DNA of 64,000 nt, from positions 744,001 to 808,000 of the forward strand of contig BCHU01000014.1 of the NCBI GenBank assembly GCA_001599715.1, given 5' to 3'. Shown piece by piece: positions 62,036-64,000 of the stretch (position 1 is its first letter; each line of letters opens with the position of its first letter). Below the pieces are notes generated by a model. That model had not been told where the DNA came from and ran no database searches. It worked only from the letters and a program-made list of their open reading frames with translations. A program made the translations under genes and the position numbers. Origin of the DNA: Phaeotremella fagi. Taxonomy: Eukaryota > Basidiomycota > Tremellomycetes > Tremellales > Phaeotremellaceae.

Positions 62036-62279
62036 CTAAAAGTTATCCCCCATTTGGCTAGCATCTCGTGGTTTCATTGGGAAACAATCCGGACTCTCTT
62101 CATTGACAATTTCGACCATGTCTCTGTAAGTTTGGCAGTACATATCAATCGACTCATCCATGTATCCTGCCCAGGTTTCATCAAAATGACGCATTGCATT
62201 GGTCAGAGTAAAGCCTGAATTATTGTACTCAAGAATGAGATTTTTGTAGACGAGTTTGAAGTCTTCATTGCTTGATACT
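62036..62279 (-). pseudogene. Array family copy F, C-terminal fragment only
   Basis: The frame reads VSSNEDFKLVYKNLILEYNN, MRHFDETWAGYMDESIDMYC, QTYRDMVEIVNEESPDCF, and ends SQMGDNF at TAG 62038-62036. It matches the C-terminal half of copies D and E. The homology stops exactly where TGTCACGC begins at 62280, and no N-terminal half is found to the right within the window. Confidence 0.7.
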
Positions 62280-63000
62280 TGTCACGCTGGAGCGTGGGGG
62301 ACTGAGGACTAAGAGGGGATTGGTCACTGACTTGCTGGATGGACTAAGACTTGAGGTGGATGAATGTTAATAAGATAATTAAATAAATAAATAAAGTAAT
62401 ATAATAATAGATGTGACTATGGAAGGATATACTGAGTGGCAAATGTTATGAACTGAATATAAATAACTACAATGTAGACGAGTTGTATCTTTGTATAGTT
62501 AATACTATAAGTCAAAGAGTAAAAGACTATGATCTAAAAAGGGATTCAGATCAGGGGTGAAGAACAAAGAGTTCAAACCTCCTGTCGTGAGATCCAAAGT
62601 TAAGGAAAAGAAAAGAAACAAGAAGGCCTAGAGATAATTAGTTGCTGCCTTTATAGTCCTAGTTTTACAGCTAGCTGTATTCTAAAAACCCTGCCTGTAC
62701 TTTACAGGTGCTGTACTCTACAGGTGCTGTGTTTACAGATATAGAGAAAGGATGTTTAAAAAAGAAGCAGAAAGAGAGAAACAAAGAAACAGAATCGAAA
62801 CCAAATTATGGTCGATGACACATTGATAATATACAGAACTCTCAATTCATTGTAGAGATTGGATCTAGGTTCAATCTTGTAGTCCAAGTTTTATTATAAC
62901 TAGTGTATTGAGTATGTGACATGAACTCAGACTTTAGCCGTGGTCGGAGTGTTGTAACATGAATTATGACAGAAGAGGTTAAAAATAAGGATTCATTACA
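62280..63000. mobile_element. LTR-like sequence starting TGTCACGCTGG (right end unresolved)
   Basis: It begins at the breakpoint of copy F. It shares with the sequence at 63447 the order TGTCACGC-GGAG, GACTTGCTGGA-GGA, AATATAAAT-ACAATGTA and ACTATGA-CTAA-AGGGA. A 17-bp unit, TACAGGTGCTGTACTC-like, is repeated near 62700-62735. The right boundary and target duplication could not be found, so the end coordinate is a guess. Non-coding. Confidence 0.5.
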
Positions 63001-63446
63001 CCTTGATCAAAAACACATTATTAGAACCTCGATTGATTAGACGAACATGACTAGAAATCTTCAGTGACTATTGAGATTGATCATATCATCTTTCAAAGAA
63101 GGTAAGTAAAGCGGACTATTTTGGTCTTTATCTCTCTTCTCTTCTCTTCTTTAAGGATGAATTAATCAGTTCACATCTCCCGTTCACACTTTTACTTCAT
63201 TCAACCAACCCACCCAACCTTTTAGTATATAGTTCACAAAGTAGTTCATAGTATTATACCTCCGATAGTCTTTCACTCTTTGACTTATAGTAACATGTAT
63301 AGTTCTTCTATGCTGAGCACCTGTAATATTCCATCTTCTATATATCCTTCTGGTTAGGGCTGTTATCCCACACTTTATATTGATCCATTTGATTGAACTC
63401 ACTTGTCATGACTATTTCTAAGTAAAGTAGATGTTACGCTAGGGTC
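63001..63446. other. Non-coding stretch between the two LTR-like copies
   Basis: AT-rich, with TCTTC pyrimidine runs near 63130-63160. It may be the end of the first LTR-like element or internal retroelement remains. No retroelement protein is recognisable. Confidence 0.35.
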
Positions 63447-64000
63447 TGTCACGCAGGAGGGTAGGGACTAGGGTTAAATGGGCTAGGATAGGTGTTGTAA
63501 AAATTGCTGACTTGCTGGAAGGAAGGAGTCGTACTAAGATCAGTTATAAAGTAAAAGGATGTTATTATGTGGGTGGCAGATAGTATTAACAGAATATAAA
63601 TGTATACAATGTATGCCTAGATATATATGTAGATAGTTAAACTAATTGCTAAGACTATGAACTAACAGGGAAGAAGATTAGGGATGAAGAAGTAGATTGG
63701 TCTTTGATTCGTTTTCCTTACTCATTCCTATCATCAAATAGTACTAATCTCTAACTGTACATTTACTAAGCAATTCTAAAGTGGTTCATGACAGGACCAT
63801 AACAAATAGGAAAACGCGGGCAAAGCATAAAGCATATAATTAAGGACACCTTAAGTGATCTGCTTCAAAGCTTTCTTAAGCTGTTGTCTGTAAAGGGTCA
63901 AAAGAACTATCTGAAGTGGAGTTCTAATTGAGGTACACTTTTGTATGGTGTCATGCAGGTGGATAAACTAGGCTTGGATGGACTTGGTAGAACGTGAGAG
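63447..64000. mobile_element. Second LTR-like sequence starting TGTCACGCAGG (runs off the window)
   Basis: A diverged relative of the sequence at 62280 in the same orientation, as judged by the shared ordered blocks. It continues past the right edge, so neither its end nor any target duplication can be seen. Confidence 0.5.

Noticed and set aside
62280..63446. One complete retrotransposon flanked by two identical LTRs
   Set aside because: The two TGTCACGC sequences are too diverged, and no gag or pol coding sequence lies between them.

Overview
The window is a gene-dense nuclear segment from a basidiomycete fungus. It is probably a tremellomycete of the Cryptococcus/Kwoniella/Tremella type. 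That placement is an inference from gene content, from very many 36-60 nt GT..AG introns, from micro-exons, and from fungal orthologues such as the Faa acyl-CoA synthetase, Bud20, Swd2 and a basidiomycete-style small secreted protein. There are no bacterial operons; nearly every gene is split, so the coordinates below are outer CDS bounds with exons given where I could join frames at GT..AG sites.

Region 1-9 kb: a partial glutathione-synthesis regulatory subunit runs off the left edge, followed by a SAP-domain protein and a prolyl-4-hydroxylase-like 2OG-Fe(II) oxygenase. Next comes a tandem pair of orphan genes, one interrupted by a single in-frame stop, and then the GPI mannosyltransferase II (Gpi18/PIG-V). 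Region 9-27 kb: two unknown small proteins, Bud20, a FRA10AC1 protein, a Rec114-like candidate, dynamitin, NDUFAF7, a REX3-type exonuclease, the splicing factor RBM25 and the GPI de-N-acetylase PIG-L. Region 26-36.9 kb: Swd2/WDR82, CTP synthase, SUMO and a DDT/PHD chromatin protein.

Region 37-57.5 kb: a second tandem orphan pair (one copy has lost its start codon and frame), an NTF2-fold export factor, a long-chain acyl-CoA synthetase ending in a peroxisomal AKL signal, a Ptc2-type PP2C phosphatase and a secreted hydrophobic protein. These are followed by ribosomal protein uL23, a TANGO2/NRDE protein, an Hnt1-type HIT protein, a SAM methyltransferase and HMG-CoA lyase. The last gene in this block is a ten-exon protein with the catalytic signature of the DNA-ligase-D 3'-phosphoesterase.

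Region 57.5-64 kb is different: no intact conserved gene was found. It holds four decayed members of one orphan family in a head-to-tail array on the minus strand. The array is cut by LTR-type insertions. Two of these are complete solo-LTR-like elements with TG..CA ends and perfect 5-bp target duplications (GTCAC and GACTT). Two further related LTR-like sequences start with TGTCACGC.

No tRNA, rRNA or CRISPR array was recognised. Functional themes that recur by chance of neighbourhood rather than by operon are GPI-anchor synthesis (PIG-V, PIG-L), RNA and chromatin (RBM25, REX3, Swd2, DDT/PHD, NTF2-like) and mitochondrial/peroxisomal metabolism (NDUFAF7, HMG-CoA lyase, Faa).
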